Below, in pieces: positions 27,044 to 36,785 of a stretch of 46,103 nucleotides of DNA (position 1 is its first letter; every line of letters begins with the position of its first letter). The stretch comes from Rhodovulum steppense (lineage in GTDB: Bacteria; Pseudomonadota; Alphaproteobacteria; Rhodobacterales; Rhodobacteraceae): NCBI RefSeq assembly GCF_004339675.1, contig NZ_SLVM01000028.1, positions 1 to 46,103 of the forward strand. The letters are read 5' to 3'. The notes beneath the pieces are model-generated. The model did no database searches and was not told the origin of the DNA. It was given only the letters and a program-made list of their open reading frames with translations. A program made the translations under genes and the position numbers.

Positions 27044-28387
27044 TCAGCCTTTGGGGCGACTGGCAAGGAAAGCGTTCAGCTTATCGCGCGCGATCCGGCT
27101 GGTCGGATGGTCAGAGCCGAGGGCAGCCTCGACGACTTCCAGTGCTTCGCGGAAAAACGGTTCGGCCTCGTCGGAACGGTCAGTATTGTCGAGCACCTCG
27201 GCGAGGTTGTTGAGACAGCACGCATATCTCGGATGGGCCTTGCCCAGCGCCCGCGACGTAACCGCCAGCGCCTCTCGGAGGAACGGCTCGGCTTCCTGGA
27301 ACCGCCGGGTTTCATAGAGCAACCCAGCGATGTTATTGAGAGATAGGGCATAATCCGGATGCGCCTTGCCCAGAGCCTGCTCCCGGATCGCAAGCGACTC
27401 CCAGAGCAACGGTTCCGCCTCTGCGAAGCGCCCGGTTTCGTGAAGCAACCCGGCGAGGTTGTTGAGCGACACGGCATAGTCCGGATGCGTCTCGCCCAGA
27501 ACCTTCTCTCGGATTGTCAGCACCTTTCGAAGAAGAGACTCTGCTTCAATGAACCGTTCGGTTGACTGGAGTACCCCGGCAAGGTTGGATAGAGTTGTGG
27601 CATAATCCGGATGCGCCTTGCCCAGAGCATCTCCCCTGATCGCCAACGCCTCACGGCAAAGCGTTTCAGCCAGAGTGAACTCGCCTGCGCCATGCAAACT
27701 TGAAGCAAGGTTGTTCATGGCCGTGGCAGTTCGGGGATCCACTGGACCAAATTCAATGCGGCTGAGGTCGAGAAGATCTTCATTGAGGCGGATCGCTTCA
27801 CGGTGCCGCCCTGCCCGCCAGAGCAAATGACCCGCCTTCAGCAGAGTCACAAAGGTCGGTTCAAGCCGGGCTGCCTTGGCGAAATGGTCGGCGGCCTCTG
27901 GCCAGCGCACCTGTTCCTCGGCGATCAGGCCGCGGCCGAAGGCCGCCTCGGCGGCGCGCTTGACGGCGTTTAGCTCCTTCGCCTCGACCTCGGCGAAGAT
28001 GGCGTCGGCCTTGGAGAAATCGCCCGCCTCCAGCGCGGCCTGCGCGTCGCGGATGCGGTTCTCGCCGATCCCGATCGTGGCGTCCGCGAGCAGCCTTTCG
28101 AGTTCGGCGATCCTGGCCTGATACTCGGCAAAGGACGCTTCGGGGTCGGCGAGGCGGCGTTGGTATTCGGCGATCCTGATCTGGAGTTCGGCAATCGCAA
28201 GCCGGTGCTCGGCGGCGTCGGCCCGGCGGGTCTCGGCGAATTTCGCTTCGAGGTCGTCACGCAGAGCGTCGAGCGCCTCGCGCAGCATCTGCCGATGCTC
28301 GGCGGCCGAGATGCCGTGAATGTCGCGCCCGGCCTGCTGGACGCCGGTCGATCCCTCGACCCTGTTATGCGTGCGGCCCCCGACCAT
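27044..28387 (-). CDS. Tetratricopeptide-repeat protein (kinesin-light-chain type repeats)
   Basis: 447-residue frame. The N-terminal part carries a GVQQAGRDIHG motif, then a long charged coiled coil (about 28-120) and a degenerate TPR pair. Five tandem 42-residue TPRs (about 210-425) follow, with consensus HPDYAxSLNNLAGLLxETGR. At DNA level a 30-bp stretch is repeated exactly at 27347-27376 and 27599-27628, two repeat units apart. Such repeats bind protein partners. The frame is continuous with the upstream membrane-anchor ORF: only an in-frame TGA (28388-28390) directly before the ATG divides them. The ATG has no ribosome site, so this is likely the larger half of a broken or read-through gene. 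Composition is lower in G+C than its dcw neighbours. Confidence 0.75.
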   Translation of the reverse strand: MVGGRTHNRVEGSTGVQQAGRDIHGISAAEHRQMLREALDALRDDLEAKFAETRRADAAEHRLAIAELQIRIAEYQRRLADPEASFAEYQARIAELERLLADATIGIGENRIRDAQAALEAGDFSKADAIFAEVEAKELNAVKRAAEAAFGRGLIAEEQVRWPEAADHFAKAARLEPTFVTLLKAGHLLWRAGRHREAIRLNEDLLDLSRIEFGPVDPRTATAMNNLASSLHGAGEFTLAETLCREALAIRGDALGKAHPDYATTLSNLAGVLQSTERFIEAESLLRKVLTIREKVLGETHPDYAVSLNNLAGLLHETGRFAEAEPLLWESLAIREQALGKAHPDYALSLNNIAGLLYETRRFQEAEPFLREALAVTSRALGKAHPRYACCLNNLAEVLDNTDRSDEAEPFFREALEVVEAALGSDHPTSRIARDKLNAFLASRPKG

Positions 28388-28591
28388 TCAGCCCGACTGG
28401 TCCACGTCTTCGCTGCTGGTGGCCTCGTTCCGGGTGACGCCCGGCCCACCGGTCTGCCTGACCCGCCGCGCGTTAGACGCCACGTTGGTCGTATCCACGC
28501 GCGGCCTGCGGACCTGAAGCCACGTTATCGCCACCCCGATAACGGCCACAAGGCCGACGAGTGCCTGCCACCAGTCCAGAAGCTCCTGCAC
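28388..28591 (-). CDS. Membrane-anchor N-terminus of the TPR gene, ending at an in-frame UGA
   Basis: 67 codons begin at a GTG (28589-28591) with GAGGGG 7 nt upstream, a good start. One transmembrane helix (WWQALVGLVAVIGVAITWL, about 7-25) is followed by a basic, polar linker (VRRPRVDTTNVASNARRV). The stop TGA is directly followed, in the same frame, by the ATG of the TPR ORF. The two therefore read as one protein of about 515 residues with a single UGA, as if a Trp or Arg codon had mutated. It could also be a genuine small membrane protein coupled to the TPR gene. Confidence 0.6.
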   Translation of the reverse strand: MQELLDWWQALVGLVAVIGVAITWLQVRRPRVDTTNVASNARRVRQTGGPGVTRNEATSSEDVDQSG

Positions 28592-28665
28592 GACCAGACC
28601 CCTCGCTCAAACCCCGGAAAGACTACCAGAGACCGAGACGAAGGGAAGCCGGGGCCGTCCGATCC

Positions 28666-29085
28666 TCAGACCAGGTAGTGCCAGCCCAGCATCAGCGGCG
28701 GCATCGCAACGGCGGTCAGCGCGAACAGGAAGCCCGCCGTGCGGTTGCCGCCCATCCGCCGCACCGCGCCGCTGATCGCCGGGGCAACCACGATCGCAGC
28801 CAGCGCGATCGGCAGGATGCGATCGAAGATCGGCGCGCAATTCTGCGGATTGGCAAAGTTCTCGATGCAGTAGGGCATGATCTGGTTGGAGAAGACCACC
28901 ACCAGCGCGATCAGGTAGCCGATGAAGGCCACGACCGCATAGGGCGGTACGCCGTCCCAGTGACTAAGCCTAACATCGGGGGTTACAGCGTGAAGCCGGG
29001 GGGCAGCCCAGAACGCACGCCGGTCGCGTTTGGGGCTTGGACGAACTTCCTGGACGAATACTTCGTCCACGATCTTGTATTCCAT
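28666..29085 (-). CDS. Small membrane protein between mraY and the TPR gene
   Basis: 139 residues with three predicted membrane segments (VVAFIGYLIALVVVFSN about 51-67, ILPIALAAIVVAPAIS about 88-103, and AGFLFALTAVAMPPLMLGW). It starts at ATG 29083-29085 behind a perfect AGGAGG at 8 nt, 27 bp after mraY. The first 45 residues (VDEVFVQEVRPSPKRDRRAF and on) are soluble and less G+C-rich than the membrane part, so the ORF may join two unrelated pieces. No domain recognised and no role in murein synthesis can be inferred beyond position. Confidence 0.6.
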   Translation of the reverse strand: MEYKIVDEVFVQEVRPSPKRDRRAFWAAPRLHAVTPDVRLSHWDGVPPYAVVAFIGYLIALVVVFSNQIMPYCIENFANPQNCAPIFDRILPIALAAIVVAPAISGAVRRMGGNRTAGFLFALTAVAMPPLMLGWHYLV

Positions 29086-29112
29086 GCTCTCATCCTCCTG
29101 TTCCTCAAGGCA

Positions 29113-30198
29113 TCAACGCACCTTGAGGGTCGCCAGCCCGATCAGCGCAAGGATCAGGCTGATGATCCAGAACCGTATCACGATCTGCGGTTCCGCCCAT
29201 CCCTTCTTCTCGAAATGGTGGTGGATGGGTGCCATAAGGAACACACGTTTTCCGGTAGTCTTGAAATAGGCGACCTGGATGATGACGGACAGCGCCTCGA
29301 CCACGAAAAGCCCGCCAACAATGGCCAGAACGATCTCGTGCTTGGTGGCGACCGCGATCGCGCCCAGCGCGCCGCCCAGCGCCAGCGAGCCGGTATCTCC
29401 CATGAACACTGCCGCCGGTGGGGCATTATACCACAGGAACCCCAGCCCCGCGCCGATGAGCCCGGCGCAAAAGACCAGGACCTCGCCGGTGCCGGGCACA
29501 TAGTGGACATCCAGATAGGTGGTGAAATCGACCCGGCCCACGGCATAGGCAATCACGCCCAGCGCGGCTGCGGCAATCATCACCGGCATGATTGCCAGCC
29601 CGTCCAGCCCGTCGGTCAGGTTCACCGCATTCGCCGCGCCCACGATCACGATCATCGCGAAGGGAACGAAAAGGATACCCAGATTGAAAAGCGTGTTCTT
29701 GAAGACCGGCACCGCAAGCTGGTTGGTCAGCGCCTCGGGATGCACGCTCGCCGCCCAGTACCCGGCGACCGCCGCGATCAGCAGCCCCAGCCCGAAGCGC
29801 ACCCGGCCGGGCACGCCCTTGACGTTGTTCTTCGACACCTTGGCATAGTCGTCGGCAAAGCCGATGGCGCCGAAGGACAGGGTCACGAACAGCACCATCC
29901 AGATATACGGATTGTCGAGCCGCGCCCACAGAAGCGTCGAAACGATCAGCCCGCCAAGGATCAGCACGCCGCCCATCGTCGGCGTTCCGGCCTTGGTTTC
30001 CAGATGGCTGGCCGGGCCGTCCGCCCGGATCGGCTGGCCGTTCCTCTGGCGCTTGCGCAACAGGTTGATCAGCGGCCGACCGAACAGGAAGCCGAACAGC
30101 AGCGCGGTGAAAAAGGCTGCGCCGGCACGGAAGGTGATGTAGCGGAAGAGGTTGAACGCGCCGCCCCCGTCGGAAAGATCGGCCAGCCAGAACAGCAT
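29113..30198 (-). CDS. mraY: Phospho-N-acetylmuramoyl-pentapeptide transferase
   Basis: 361-residue polytopic membrane enzyme that transfers phospho-MurNAc-pentapeptide to undecaprenyl phosphate, giving lipid I. Family marks are [35 protein letters not shown] and the His-rich [11 protein letters not shown] near the C-terminus, among about ten hydrophobic helices. Length is standard. The ATG overlaps the murF stop (TAATG). Confidence 0.98.
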   Translation of the reverse strand: MLFWLADLSDGGGAFNLFRYITFRAGAAFFTALLFGFLFGRPLINLLRKRQRNGQPIRADGPASHLETKAGTPTMGGVLILGGLIVSTLLWARLDNPYIWMVLFVTLSFGAIGFADDYAKVSKNNVKGVPGRVRFGLGLLIAAVAGYWAASVHPEALTNQLAVPVFKNTLFNLGILFVPFAMIVIVGAANAVNLTDGLDGLAIMPVMIAAAALGVIAYAVGRVDFTTYLDVHYVPGTGEVLVFCAGLIGAGLGFLWYNAPPAAVFMGDTGSLALGGALGAIAVATKHEIVLAIVGGLFVVEALSVIIQVAYFKTTGKRVFLMAPIHHHFEKKGWAEPQIVIRFWIISLILALIGLATLKVR

Positions 30199-31640
30199 TA
30201 CTCAAGGTCCTCGTCGGTTTCGCGGACCGCTTGGCCCAGTTTGCCCAGCGCGTCAACGACGATCGAGACATGGCTGCCCTTGGAGCCCTTGACCAGCACG
30301 ACATCGCCCGCATCGACGAGCCCGTGCACCCTGGCCGCCAGCGGTTCGGCCTCGTCGAACCATTGGCCGCGGTGCTTCAACGGCAACGCAAAATACAGCG
30401 CCCGCATTCGCGGTCCGACGCAATGCACCAGATCGACGCGGGCCATGGCGGGCAGATCGGCCAGGCCCGCATGCAGCGCCTGCTCCTGCTCGCCAAGCTC
30501 CAGCATGTCGCCGAGGATCGCGATGCGGCGGCCCCGGGCCACGCGCCCCACCCCGTCGCGCGGCGCGGCGGCGGCCAGCACCTCGAGCGCGGCCGCCATC
30601 GAGGCGGGGTTGGCGTTGAAGGCGTCGTCGATCACCTCGATCGCGATGTCGCGGTCAATCGGGTCGAGCGCGATCCTGTGTCGTGCGCCGCGCCCACCGG
30701 GCGGCAGCCAGCTGCCCAGATCGCAGGCCGCCACCGCGCGGTCGATGCCCAGCGCCTCGGCCACGGCCAGCACGCCCAGCGCGTTCATCGCGAAATGCCG
30801 ACCCGGCGCGCGGATCTTGAACAAGAGCTTCTCGCCCTGCGCCTTTGCCTCGACCACCGTCGAGTCCGGATGAAGCTGCGCCTTCGTCAGCCTGAATTCG
30901 GAAGATTTCGTTGCGCCGAAGGTGAGCTTTCCGACGGAGCGGGCGGCGCTTTCCAGGATCGGGCTTACGTCCAGATCGTCGGGAAAGACCGCGATGCCGC
31001 CCGGCTCCAGCCCCTCGAAGATCGCCGCCTTCTCGCGCGCGATGCCTGCCAGATCGTCGAAAGCGGCCAGATGGGCGGGGGCGACCGTGGTGATCAGCGC
31101 AACATGGGGCCGCGCCATGCGGGCCAGCGGCGCGATCTCGCCGGGATGGTTCATGCCGATCTCGATCACCGCGAAATTGGCCTCGGCGGGCAGCCGCGCC
31201 AGCGTCAGCGGCACGCCCCAATGGTTGTTGAAGCTCGCCTCGGCGGCGTGAACCCGGCCCTGCCCGGCAAGGACGGCGCGCAGCATCTCCTTGGTCGAGG
31301 TCTTGCCGACCGAGCCCGTCACCGCCACGACCCGCGCCCGCGCCCGCGCCCGCCCCGCCTGCCCCAGCGCGACCAGCGCCTCCAGCACATCGGGCACGAT
31401 CAGGAGCGGCGCGTCGGGGGCAAGGCCCTGGGGGATGCGCGACACCATCGCCGCGGCCGCCCCCCGTGCCAGCGCATCGGCAACGAAATCATGCCCGTCG
31501 CGCTGGTCGGTCAGCGCGACGAACAGATCGCCGGGGGCAAGGCTGCGGGTGTCGATCGACACGCCCGTTGCACGCCAGTCGCAGGTGGCCTGCCCGCCCG
31601 TCGCGGCGGCGGCGTCGGCAGCCGTCCAGAGCGCACTCAT
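30198..31640 (-). CDS. murF: UDP-MurNAc-tripeptide--D-Ala-D-Ala ligase
   Basis: 480-residue Mur ligase adding the D-Ala-D-Ala dipeptide. The ATP loop is [11 protein letters not shown] (109-119). [21 protein letters not shown] and [11 protein letters not shown] are typical of MurF. It overlaps murE by 4 bp and mraY by 1 bp. Confidence 0.97.
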   Translation of the reverse strand: MSALWTAADAAAATGGQATCDWRATGVSIDTRSLAPGDLFVALTDQRDGHDFVADALARGAAAAMVSRIPQGLAPDAPLLIVPDVLEALVALGQAGRARARARVVAVTGSVGKTSTKEMLRAVLAGQGRVHAAEASFNNHWGVPLTLARLPAEANFAVIEIGMNHPGEIAPLARMARPHVALITTVAPAHLAAFDDLAGIAREKAAIFEGLEPGGIAVFPDDLDVSPILESAARSVGKLTFGATKSSEFRLTKAQLHPDSTVVEAKAQGEKLLFKIRAPGRHFAMNALGVLAVAEALGIDRAVAACDLGSWLPPGGRGARHRIALDPIDRDIAIEVIDDAFNANPASMAAALEVLAAAAPRDGVGRVARGRRIAILGDMLELGEQEQALHAGLADLPAMARVDLVHCVGPRMRALYFALPLKHRGQWFDEAEPLAARVHGLVDAGDVVLVKGSKGSHVSIVVDALGKLGQAVRETDEDLE

Positions 31641-33124
31641 GCCAGCCGCCCGTCAAGTGCTGCGACCGCGACGCTGGCCTGTTCGACATCGTCGAAGGGG
31701 AAGATGGCGTCGCCGACGATCTGGCCGGTCTCATGCCCCTTGCCCGCGATCAGCAGCGCGTCGCCCGGTTCCAGTGCATCGACCCCGCGCAGGATCGCCT
31801 CGGCCCGGTCGCCGACCTCGATGGCGTCGGGGCAAGCTTTCAGTATTTCTGCACGGATCAATGCGGGATCCTCGGATCTGGGGTTGTCGTCTGTCACATA
31901 TGCAACATCGGAATGTTCGGCCGCCGCCGCGCCCATCAGCGGGCGCTTGCCCCGGTCGCGGTCGCCGCCCGCGCCGAAGACGATGACGATGCGGCCCATC
32001 ACATGCGGGCGCAGCGCCTTGAGCGCGGTGGCGATGGCGTCGGGGGTGTGGGCATAATCGACAAAGACCGCCGCGCCGTTCGCCCGCCGCGCCGCCAGTT
32101 GCATCCGCCCGCGCACGCCGACAAGATCGGACAACGTGTCGAAGACCTGGCCCGGTTCGTCGCCACAGGCAATCGCCAGCCCTGCGGCGAGAGCGACGTT
32201 ATGCGCCTGAAACCCGCCGATCAGGCCAAGCCGCACCTGCCGCGCCCGGCCCTGCCAGTCGAGCCGCACCTCCTGCCCCGTCGCATCGAAGCGTTGCGCG
32301 GCGATCCGCAAATCGGCGGCCGGGTTGGAGCCGACGGTCAGCACCTGCTGCCCGCGCGCCTCGGCGATGGCCGTCACGGACGCGCCCTTGGGATCGTCGA
32401 TATTGACAACCGCCGTGCCATCCTCGGGCAGCACGCGGCCAAAGAGCCCCGCCTTGGCGGCGAAATAGGCGTCGAAGGTCTCGTGGTAATCGAGGTGGTC
32501 CTGGGTGAAATTGGTGAATCCCGCCGCGCGCAGCACCACGCCATCAAGCCGGGACTGGGCAAGGCCATGGCTTGACGCCTCCATCACGGCATGGCTGACC
32601 CCCGCCCCGGCCATCTCGGCCAGCAGGCGATGCAGCGTCAGCGCGTCGGGCGTGGTATGGGCAAGTGGCGCCTGGAACGCGCCCTCGACCCCGGTGGTGC
32701 CGAGGCTTGCGGCCTGATGGCCCAAAAGCGTCCAGATCTGGCGGGTGAACTGGGCGACAGAGGTCTTGCCATTGGTCCCGGTCACCGCGGCCATGGTGGC
32801 GGGCTGGGCCGCGAACCAGAGCGCGGCTGCCCCGGCAAAGGCGGCGCGCGGGTCTTCGGCCACGATCAACGCGGCCTGACTGGCGGACAGCGCCTCGGCC
32901 GCGATCCCGGCGCCTTCGGCATCGGTCAGGATGGCCACCGCTCCCCCGGCCAGCGCCTGCGGGATGAAGGCCGAGCCATGGGCGCGGCTGCCGGGGAAGG
33001 CCGCAAACAGGAAGCCGGGGCGGACCGCGCGGCTGTCTATGGCAAGCCCCGCGATGCGCGCCTCGCGCCCGCCCCTTGCCCTGAGGCCGAGCGCGGCGAG
33101 CGATTTCTCCGAGCGGTCCGCCAT
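31637..33124 (-). CDS. murE: UDP-MurNAc-dipeptide--meso-diaminopimelate ligase
   Basis: 495 residues from the chosen start. It adds meso-DAP to UDP-MurNAc-L-Ala-D-Glu. The ATP loop is GTNGKTS (116-122). The DNPRSEDP motif (about 413-420) contains the DNPR that selects DAP over lysine, consistent with dapD in the window. MADRSEKS at 33122-33124 was preferred because GCGGGGATC gives it a ribosome site. An ATG at 33137-33139, overlapping the ftsI stop (TGATG), is the alternative and adds five residues. Confidence 0.96.
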   Translation of the reverse strand: MADRSEKSLAALGLRARGGREARIAGLAIDSRAVRPGFLFAAFPGSRAHGSAFIPQALAGGAVAILTDAEGAGIAAEALSASQAALIVAEDPRAAFAGAAALWFAAQPATMAAVTGTNGKTSVAQFTRQIWTLLGHQAASLGTTGVEGAFQAPLAHTTPDALTLHRLLAEMAGAGVSHAVMEASSHGLAQSRLDGVVLRAAGFTNFTQDHLDYHETFDAYFAAKAGLFGRVLPEDGTAVVNIDDPKGASVTAIAEARGQQVLTVGSNPAADLRIAAQRFDATGQEVRLDWQGRARQVRLGLIGGFQAHNVALAAGLAIACGDEPGQVFDTLSDLVGVRGRMQLAARRANGAAVFVDYAHTPDAIATALKALRPHVMGRIVIVFGAGGDRDRGKRPLMGAAAAEHSDVAYVTDDNPRSEDPALIRAEILKACPDAIEVGDRAEAILRGVDALEPGDALLIAGKGHETGQIVGDAIFPFDDVEQASVAVAALDGRLA

Positions 33125-33138
33125 GATCCCCGCGCCCA

Positions 33139-34917
33139 TCAATTCGCGGCCAGTGTTACCCCGAAGCCCTGGGCCGTTTCAATCTCCGGCCGCAGCCCCA
33201 GCAAAGGCGCCGCGCGACGGATGATCTCGCCTGCAACCGGCGCGGCGGTCCAGCCTGCCGTCCGGCGCGGCTCCGAGCCGGAGGTGTCTTCGGGCTCGTC
33301 GAGCGTGACCACCAGCACATAGCGCGGCGCGTCGGACGGAAAGATGGCGGCGAAGGTCGCAAGCACCTTGTCCTTGTGATAGCCTCCGGTGCGCTTGGGC
33401 TTGTCCGCGGTGCCGGTCTTGCCGCCGACCGAATAGCCCTCGACATCGGCCAGGGTCGCCGTTCCGTGAGAGACGACCTCGCGCAGCATCGAACGGATCG
33501 CCGCGGATGTCTCTGCGGACACCACCCGCTCGCCCGGCTTCCCCCCACCGGCAAGCAGCGTCGGCGTCACCCGGAAGCCGCCATTGGCAAGCGTCGCATA
33601 GCCCGCGGCCAGGTGCATCGGGCTGGCCGAGAGCCCGTGGCCATAGGATATCGTCAGCATCGAGATATCGGTCCAGCGTGGCGGCAAGAGCGGCTTGCCG
33701 GTCGGCGCCTCGACCAGTTCCAGCGGCACCGTCTCCAGAAAACCGAGCCGGTCAAGAAAGGCGCGCTGTCGTTCCGCGCCGATCCGCTGGGCAAGACGCG
33801 CGGTGCCGATATTCGAGCTTTTCACCAGAACGTCGGTCACCGACAGTTCGGGGCCGTAATTACGGAAATCGCGGATGCGGTAGCGGCCCCAGACCATCGG
33901 CCCCTTTGTGTCGATAACGGTCTTCGGCGAGACGATCCCCTCTTCCAGCGCCTGCGCGATGGTAAAGGTCTTGAAGGTCGAGCCAAGCTCGTAGACCCCC
34001 TGCACCGCGCGATTGAACAGCGGGCTGTCGGACGGATCGCCCTGGGTCGGAAGGCGCGGACGTTCGTTGGGATCGAAATCGGGCAGCGAGACCATCGAGA
34101 TCACCTCGCCCGTATTCACGTCCATAAGGATCGCCGTCGCGCCCTTGGCGTTCATCAGCCGCATGCCGCCTGCCAGCACACGCTCGACCGCAGCCTGCAC
34201 GGTCAGATCGAGCGACAGCCGCAGCGGCGCGCCGCCATTCGCCGGGTCGCGCAGCCAGCCGTCGAAGGCCTGTTCGACGCCCGCGCGCCCCACCACCTCG
34301 GCCGAGGATACGCCCTCGCGCCCGAAGCCGGACCCGCCCAGCACATGCGCGGCCAGCCGACCATTGGGGTAAAGCCGCATCTCGCGCGGGCCGAACAGCA
34401 GGCCGGGATCGCCGATGTCATGCACCTTCTGCATCTGCTCGGGGCTGAGGCGGCGCTTGATCCACAGGAACTTGCGCTCGCCGGTGAAATCGGCAAGCAG
34501 GCGTTGCTCGTCGAGATCGGGGAAGATCTGCGCCAGTTCCCGGGCGACGCGGGCGGGTTCGATCATGTGGGGTGGCTGGGCGTAAAGCGCGTGTGTGGCA
34601 AGGTTGGTGGCCAGGATATTGCCGTTGCGGTCCACGATATCGGCGCGCTGCGCGACGATGGCCGCGCCCGAGGCCGCGGCGCGCGGCTCTGAGGGAACCG
34701 CGGCGGCAAGCGTGCCCATGCGCACGCCCACCACCAGGAAGGCCGCGCAGAACATCACGCCCAGCATCAACAACCGCCCCTCGGCGCGGCTGCGGGCGGT
34801 GTCGCGCATCCTTTCGTGGCGCAACCGCAGGTTCTCGCGCTCGATGGCAGCGGGGTTCTCGCCCCGGGCGCGGGCCTCGAGGATGCGGGCGAGCGGGCGC
34901 AGCGGCGTGCGAATCAT
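33139..34917 (-). CDS. ftsI: Division-specific peptidoglycan transpeptidase (PBP3)
   Basis: 592-residue class B penicillin-binding protein for septal murein cross-linking. It has a single membrane anchor (about 47-66), a pedestal domain (about 85-230), and a transpeptidase domain with the three active-site motifs STFK (313-316, nucleophile Ser313), SSN (367-369) and KTGT (500-503). Its start overlaps the end of ftsL by 4 bp and its stop touches murE, so the division genes are translationally linked. Confidence 0.97.
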   Translation of the reverse strand: MIRTPLRPLARILEARARGENPAAIERENLRLRHERMRDTARSRAEGRLLMLGVMFCAAFLVVGVRMGTLAAAVPSEPRAAASGAAIVAQRADIVDRNGNILATNLATHALYAQPPHMIEPARVARELAQIFPDLDEQRLLADFTGERKFLWIKRRLSPEQMQKVHDIGDPGLLFGPREMRLYPNGRLAAHVLGGSGFGREGVSSAEVVGRAGVEQAFDGWLRDPANGGAPLRLSLDLTVQAAVERVLAGGMRLMNAKGATAILMDVNTGEVISMVSLPDFDPNERPRLPTQGDPSDSPLFNRAVQGVYELGSTFKTFTIAQALEEGIVSPKTVIDTKGPMVWGRYRIRDFRNYGPELSVTDVLVKSSNIGTARLAQRIGAERQRAFLDRLGFLETVPLELVEAPTGKPLLPPRWTDISMLTISYGHGLSASPMHLAAGYATLANGGFRVTPTLLAGGGKPGERVVSAETSAAIRSMLREVVSHGTATLADVEGYSVGGKTGTADKPKRTGGYHKDKVLATFAAIFPSDAPRYVLVVTLDEPEDTSGSEPRRTAGWTAAPVAGEIIRRAAPLLGLRPEIETAQGFGVTLAAN

Positions 34918-35279
34918 GGCTGAGACTCCAGGTCCTCATCGGCAAGAAGGCTGCCCAGAAGCTCGATCGGGATCACGATCTCGGGCAGTTCGAAGGTCGG
35001 ATAGGCAACCTGGTCGATCCCGGCGAACTGCTCGGGCGCAAGCGGCAGCAGTTCCAGCCTCTCGAAATTCAGATTGGCCAGCGCGCGCAACCGGTCGGGC
35101 CGGTTCAGATAGGCCCATTCGGCATTCAGGATCGCGCGGCGTTCACGCAACAGACCGATATCGCGGTTCAGCCGCTCGACCTCGGCGATCACCTGCTGGG
35201 TGGCGTAGTTCTCGCGATAGGCCCAGACGGCAAGCCCCATCACCGCCAGCGCCGTCAGAACGTAGAAAAGACCGCGCAT
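34914..35279 (-). CDS. ftsL: Cell division protein FtsL
   Basis: 121-residue bitopic protein: a short cytoplasmic start, one membrane helix (about 4-20, FYVLTALAVMGLAVWAY), and a periplasmic coiled coil (QQVIAEVERLNRDIGLLRER). FtsL sequences are poorly conserved; the assignment rests on topology and on its place between rsmH and ftsI. Its ATG directly follows the rsmH TAG. Confidence 0.88.
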   Translation of the reverse strand: MRGLFYVLTALAVMGLAVWAYRENYATQQVIAEVERLNRDIGLLRERRAILNAEWAYLNRPDRLRALANLNFERLELLPLAPEQFAGIDQVAYPTFELPEIVIPIELLGSLLADEDLESQP

Positions 35280-36278
35280 CTATGCCCCTTCCATGATCGC
35301 AGGCAAACCCAGTTGGGCGCGATCCACAGGCCCCGCAGGCGCGTCGGTGCGTTCGGCAACGCGCAGCTTTGCCGACCGCGCGCGCGGGTTGGCGGCAAGT
35401 TCCGCATCATCGGGTCCGACGGCCTTGCGGGTCAGGATATGAAACCTCGGCGCTTCGATCGGGATCTCGGGCGCGTGACGGCTGCCCCCGCCCGCCTGGC
35501 CCGCACGCAATTGCAGGAAACGTTTGACGATCCGATCCTCTAGCGAATGGAAGGTCACGACCGCCAGCCTGCCGCCGGGTTTCAGCGCGCGTTCGGCCGC
35601 CTCTAGCCCCGCCACCAGTTCGCCCAGTTCGTCGTTCACCGCGATGCGGATTGCCTGAAAACTGCGCGTCGCGGGGTGGATCTGGCCCGGCTGCGCTCGT
35701 GGCAGGCAGCGGGCAATCACCTCGGCCAGTTGCGCGGTGGTGACAAGAGGCGCAATGGCGCGGGCCGCGACGATGGCCCGCGCGATTCGGCGGGACGCAC
35801 GTTCCTCGCCGTAATGGAACAGGATGTCGGCCAACGCCGCCTCGGGCGCGGAATTCACCAGATCGGCCGCCGAAGGCCCGCTATCGCCCATCCGCATGTC
35901 CAGCGGGCCGTCCTTCTGGAAGGAAAAGCCCCGCTCGGCCCGGTCAAGCTGCATCGAGGAGACTCCGAGATCCAGCACCACTCCATCAAGCGGCCCGTCC
36001 GAATAGGAATCAAGCCGCGAGAACGTGCCCTGCACCAACCGTAGCCTCTCGCCATATTCCGCTGCCCATCCTTGCGCCATCTCGAACACGCTGGGGTCGC
36101 GATCCACCCCGATCACGCGATCCGCCCCGGCCTCGAGCAGGCCGCGGGCATAGCCGCCCGCCCCGAACGTGCCGTCAAGCCACACCCCCCCGACTGGCGA
36201 GACTGCTTCGAGCAGGGGCCGCAGTAGGACGGGGATGTGGGGCGGTTCGGAGGGGTCAAGGCGTTCCGCGGCGGCCAT
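35280..36278 (-). CDS. rsmH: 16S rRNA (cytosine-1402-N4) methyltransferase
   Basis: 332-residue SAM-dependent enzyme (MraW) that methylates C1402 in the ribosomal P site. Marks are [13 protein letters not shown], the SAM loop [38 protein letters not shown] and [15 protein letters not shown]. It lies directly after mraZ with a 3-bp gap. Confidence 0.97.
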   Translation of the reverse strand: MAAAERLDPSEPPHIPVLLRPLLEAVSPVGGVWLDGTFGAGGYARGLLEAGADRVIGVDRDPSVFEMAQGWAAEYGERLRLVQGTFSRLDSYSDGPLDGVVLDLGVSSMQLDRAERGFSFQKDGPLDMRMGDSGPSAADLVNSAPEAALADILFHYGEERASRRIARAIVAARAIAPLVTTAQLAEVIARCLPRAQPGQIHPATRSFQAIRIAVNDELGELVAGLEAAERALKPGGRLAVVTFHSLEDRIVKRFLQLRAGQAGGGSRHAPEIPIEAPRFHILTRKAVGPDDAELAANPRARSAKLRVAERTDAPAGPVDRAQLGLPAIMEGA

Positions 36279-36281
36279 CCC

Positions 36282-36785
36282 CTAGCCCTCCAGCGAACCG
36301 TCGAGCAGCGAGGCGACGTCGAAATCGGGCGGCAGGTCGTCGAGCCGCGCGCGCGCCCTGGCCATTTCCTCGGTCTCGAAGGTATCGGGGTTCCAGATAC
36401 GGAACGTGTCGCCGTGGCCGATGAAATACGCCTCGTCGCCCAGTTCGATCTTTTCGCGCAGCTTCTGGGGCAGCACCAGTCGGCCGTCATTGTCGACCTC
36501 GGTGGTGTGGGACTGGCCGTTATAGGTCAGCTCGAGGATCTGGCGCTCGATCGAGCCGCGCGGCTTGGCCGCGATCTTGCGGTCGATCTCCTCCATCGCT
36601 TCCATCGTGTAGCATTCAAGGTATTTGCGGCGATGGTCGCCATAGACGATGACAAGCTGGGGACGCTGGCCGTCGGTACAGTCGGGATCCCCGGCTTCGA
36701 GCACGCGGCGGAACGTGGACGGGATCGACACCCGGCCCTTCGCATCCACCTTGTGGCGGCTCTCGCCTCTGAACCTGCGCGCCAC
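36282..36785 (-). CDS. mraZ: Transcriptional regulator MraZ
   Basis: 167-residue AbrB-like DNA-binding protein with two copies of the MraZ motif: KVDAKGRVSIPSTFRRVL (12-29) and TTEVDNDGRLVLPQKLRE in the second half. It heads and represses the dcw operon in other bacteria. The start is a GTG (36783-36785) with AAGGAG about 10 nt upstream. The spaced TGGG repeats of the E. coli MraZ box were looked for upstream and not found. Confidence 0.96.
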   Translation of the reverse strand: MARRFRGESRHKVDAKGRVSIPSTFRRVLEAGDPDCTDGQRPQLVIVYGDHRRKYLECYTMEAMEEIDRKIAAKPRGSIERQILELTYNGQSHTTEVDNDGRLVLPQKLREKIELGDEAYFIGHGDTFRIWNPDTFETEEMARARARLDDLPPDFDVASLLDGSLEG

